Assembly: GCA_023442085.1 (NCBI GenBank)
Contig: JAEZMT010000024.1
Span: forward strand, 1 to 15,270
Source of the DNA: Pseudomonadota bacterium
GTDB lineage: Bacteria > Pseudomonadota > Alphaproteobacteria > Rhizobiales > Xanthobacteraceae
Direction of reading: 5' to 3'
Length of the DNA: 15,270 bases
This document shows positions 13,782-15,270 of the stretch, piece after piece; position 1 is the first letter of the stretch, and each line of letters starts with the position of its first letter. Made by a program: the position numbers and the translations under genes. The notes beneath the pieces are model-generated. The model had not been told where the DNA came from and ran no database searches. It was given only the letters and a program-made list of their open reading frames with translations.

Positions 13782-15270
13782 ATGGCTGAGACCGCATTGA
13801 CCGGCGAGCCGCGCGTGACGCGGCTCCGCCTCCCCCGCCACCTCTCCCCTCTCCTTCTGGCGTCGGGATTGGTGGCGCTTTTCGTTCTGCTGCCCCTTCT
13901 GGCCCTCGCCGGCATCGCCGCGCGCGGGTCCGGCGATATGTGGCCCCATCTCATCGCCACCGTGCTGCCCGATGCGCTGGCGGAGACCGGGCTCCTGATT
14001 CTCGGTGTCGGCGTGGTAACGCTGGTGGTGGCCGTGCCGTGCGCGTGGCTGGTGGCCACCTGCACCTTCCCCGGCCGCTCGGTGCTGGAATGGGCGCTGC
14101 TGCTGCCGCTCGCCGTGCCGGGCTACATCGTCGCCTTCTCCTATCTCGACGTGCTCCATCCCCTCGGCCCGGTGCAGGAGGCGCTGCGTGCTGTTCTGGG
14201 CATCGACAGCCCGCGCGGCCTGCGCCTGCCGGATGTGCGCTCCACCGGCGGCTGCATCCTGGTGCTCTCGGCGGTGCTCTATCCCTACGTCTACCTCTCG
14301 GCGCGGGCGAGCTTCGTGCTGCAGTCGGCGGCGGCGCTGGAGGTGGCGCGCACCTTGGGCGCCAGCCGCTGGCGCGCCTTCCTGCGGATCGGCCTGCCGC
14401 TGGCCCGCCCGGCCATCGTGGCGGGGCTGACGCTGGTGCTGCTGGAGGTGCTCGGCGACATTGGCGCCTCGGAATTCCTCGGGGTGCGAACGCTCACCGT
14501 CTCCATCTATTCCACCTGGGTGAACCGCTCGAACCTGCCCGGGGCGGCGCAGATTGCCCTCGTCATGCTCGCGCTGGTCCTGGGACTGATCCTGCTGGAG
14601 CGATGGGCGCGCCGCGCACGGCGATTCGTCGCCACCGGCTCAGCCCGGCCGCAGGCGCCGCTGCGCCTGACCGGCCTGAAAGGCATCGCCGCCGCAGCCT
14701 TCTGCGCCCTGCCCGTCGCCCTCGGCTTTCTGGGGCCGCTGCTGCACCTCTCCATTTCAGCCGTGCGACGCATGGCGGAAACCGGCTTTCCCACCCGCAT
14801 CCTCGGCGAGGCCGCCACCACGGCCGCCCTCGCCGCGGCGACGGTGGCCCTGGCCCTCGGCCTCGGCCTGGTGGTCGCGCTCGGCCAGCGGCTGACGCGC
14901 GCGCCGCTCGCCTCCGGTTTCGCTCGGGTCGCGAGCCTCGGATATGCGGTGCCGGGCACCGTGCTGGCCGTCGGCCTGCTCAGCCCCCTCGCCTCGTTCG
15001 ACAACATGCTGGATGCGGCGATGAAGCAGTCCTTCGGCTTCTCCACCGGCCTCTTGCTGTCGGGCTCGGGGGCGGCGCTGGTGATGGCGCTCGCAATCCG
15101 TTTTCTCGCCATTCCGGTGGGCGGCATCGAGGCCGGATGCGCTAAGCTGTCACCGCATCTCGACATGGCCGCCCGCAGCCTCGGCTCGACGCAGCCGCGC
15201 ACCGTTCGGCGTGTGCTGCTGCCGCTGCTGCGGCCGGCCCTCGCCACGGCGGCACTGCTGGTGTTCGTCG
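13782..15270 (+). CDS. fbpB: ferric iron ABC transporter permease (FbpB-like), 3' end beyond window
   Basis: The first 496 codons of an inner-membrane permease of the FbpB type, in which two transmembrane halves are fused. The frame runs from ATG 13782 to the window end without a stop. After a short polar N-terminus come many hydrophobic helices. The first ABC-contact EAA loop is EVARTLGASRWRAFLRIGLP, starting at E187 with G193. A second one, MAARSLGST ending at a VRRVLLPLLRP segment, begins at M462, close to the cut. Full-length members run to roughly 500-700 residues, so only the last helices are missing. It starts 6 bp after fbpA with no clear ribosome site, so translational coupling is likely. 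An ATPase gene (fbpC) would be expected next, outside the window. Confidence 0.9.
   Translation, partial: MAETALTGEPRVTRLRLPRHLSPLLLASGLVALFVLLPLLALAGIAARGSGDMWPHLIATVLPDALAETGLLILGVGVVTLVVAVPCAWLVATCTFPGRSVLEWALLLPLAVPGYIVAFSYLDVLHPLGPVQEALRAVLGIDSPRGLRLPDVRSTGGCILVLSAVLYPYVYLSARASFVLQSAAALEVARTLGASRWRAFLRIGLPLARPAIVAGLTLVLLEVLGDIGASEFLGVRTLTVSIYSTWVNRSNLPGAAQIALVMLALVLGLILLERWARRARRFVATGSARPQAPLRLTGLKGIAAAAFCALPVALGFLGPLLHLSISAVRRMAETGFPTRILGEAATTAALAAATVALALGLGLVVALGQRLTRAPLASGFARVASLGYAVPGTVLAVGLLSPLASFDNMLDAAMKQSFGFSTGLLLSGSGAALVMALAIRFLAIPVGGIEAGCAKLSPHLDMAARSLGSTQPRTVRRVLLPLLRPALATAALLVFV

Overview
The window is high-GC DNA (roughly two thirds G+C in the coding parts) carrying ordinary bacterial chromosomal genes. 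Several features point to an alphaproteobacterium of the Hyphomicrobiales, most like the Xanthobacter/Azorhizobium group. These are aerobic-type cobalamin genes (cobP-cobO-cobQ plus cobD), two Phasin_2-type phasins, a PdhS-like PAS protein, and Irr-type iron boxes in front of bacterioferritin genes. The family placement is inferred from gene content, not from a database search.

Layout. (1) 139-897, minus: a PPP-family metallophosphoesterase. (2) 1068-2033, plus: cobD (cbiB), which converges tail to tail with a minus-strand operon, cobP-cobO-cobQ (4669 down to 2038). In that operon every junction overlaps by 1 or 4 nt, and a possible 26-codon leader ORF with a 12-bp hairpin sits in front of cobP. 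These enzymes act late in adenosylcobalamin synthesis: corrin adenosylation (CobO), amidation to cobyric acid (CobQ), aminopropanol attachment (CobD), then phosphorylation and GDP attachment (CobP). (3) 4750-5462: about 0.7 kb without a convincing gene, holding a 240-bp AT-rich island (31% GC by hand count). (4) 7492 down to 5463, minus: waaF-waaC, the two heptosyltransferases of the LPS inner core, overlapping by 4 nt. (5) 8850 down to 7593, minus: two different phasins (PHA granule coat proteins) with a promoter/operator-like region between them. (6) 9054-11459, plus: an 801-aa multi-PAS protein resembling the cell-cycle kinase PdhS, but with the phospho-acceptor histidine and key ATP-binding residues lost. 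(7) 11664-15270, plus: an iron block of bfd, bfr (with a textbook terminator), fbpA and fbpB. The last is cut by the window end. Irr/ICE-like boxes lie before bfd and before bfr.

The points most worth following are the degenerate PdhS-like protein, the leader ORF plus hairpin in front of cobP, and the palindrome over the phasin promoter. The AT-rich island is also of interest. No CRISPR array, transposon, tRNA or rRNA gene was seen, and no defence system or otherwise undescribed multi-gene system could be supported.
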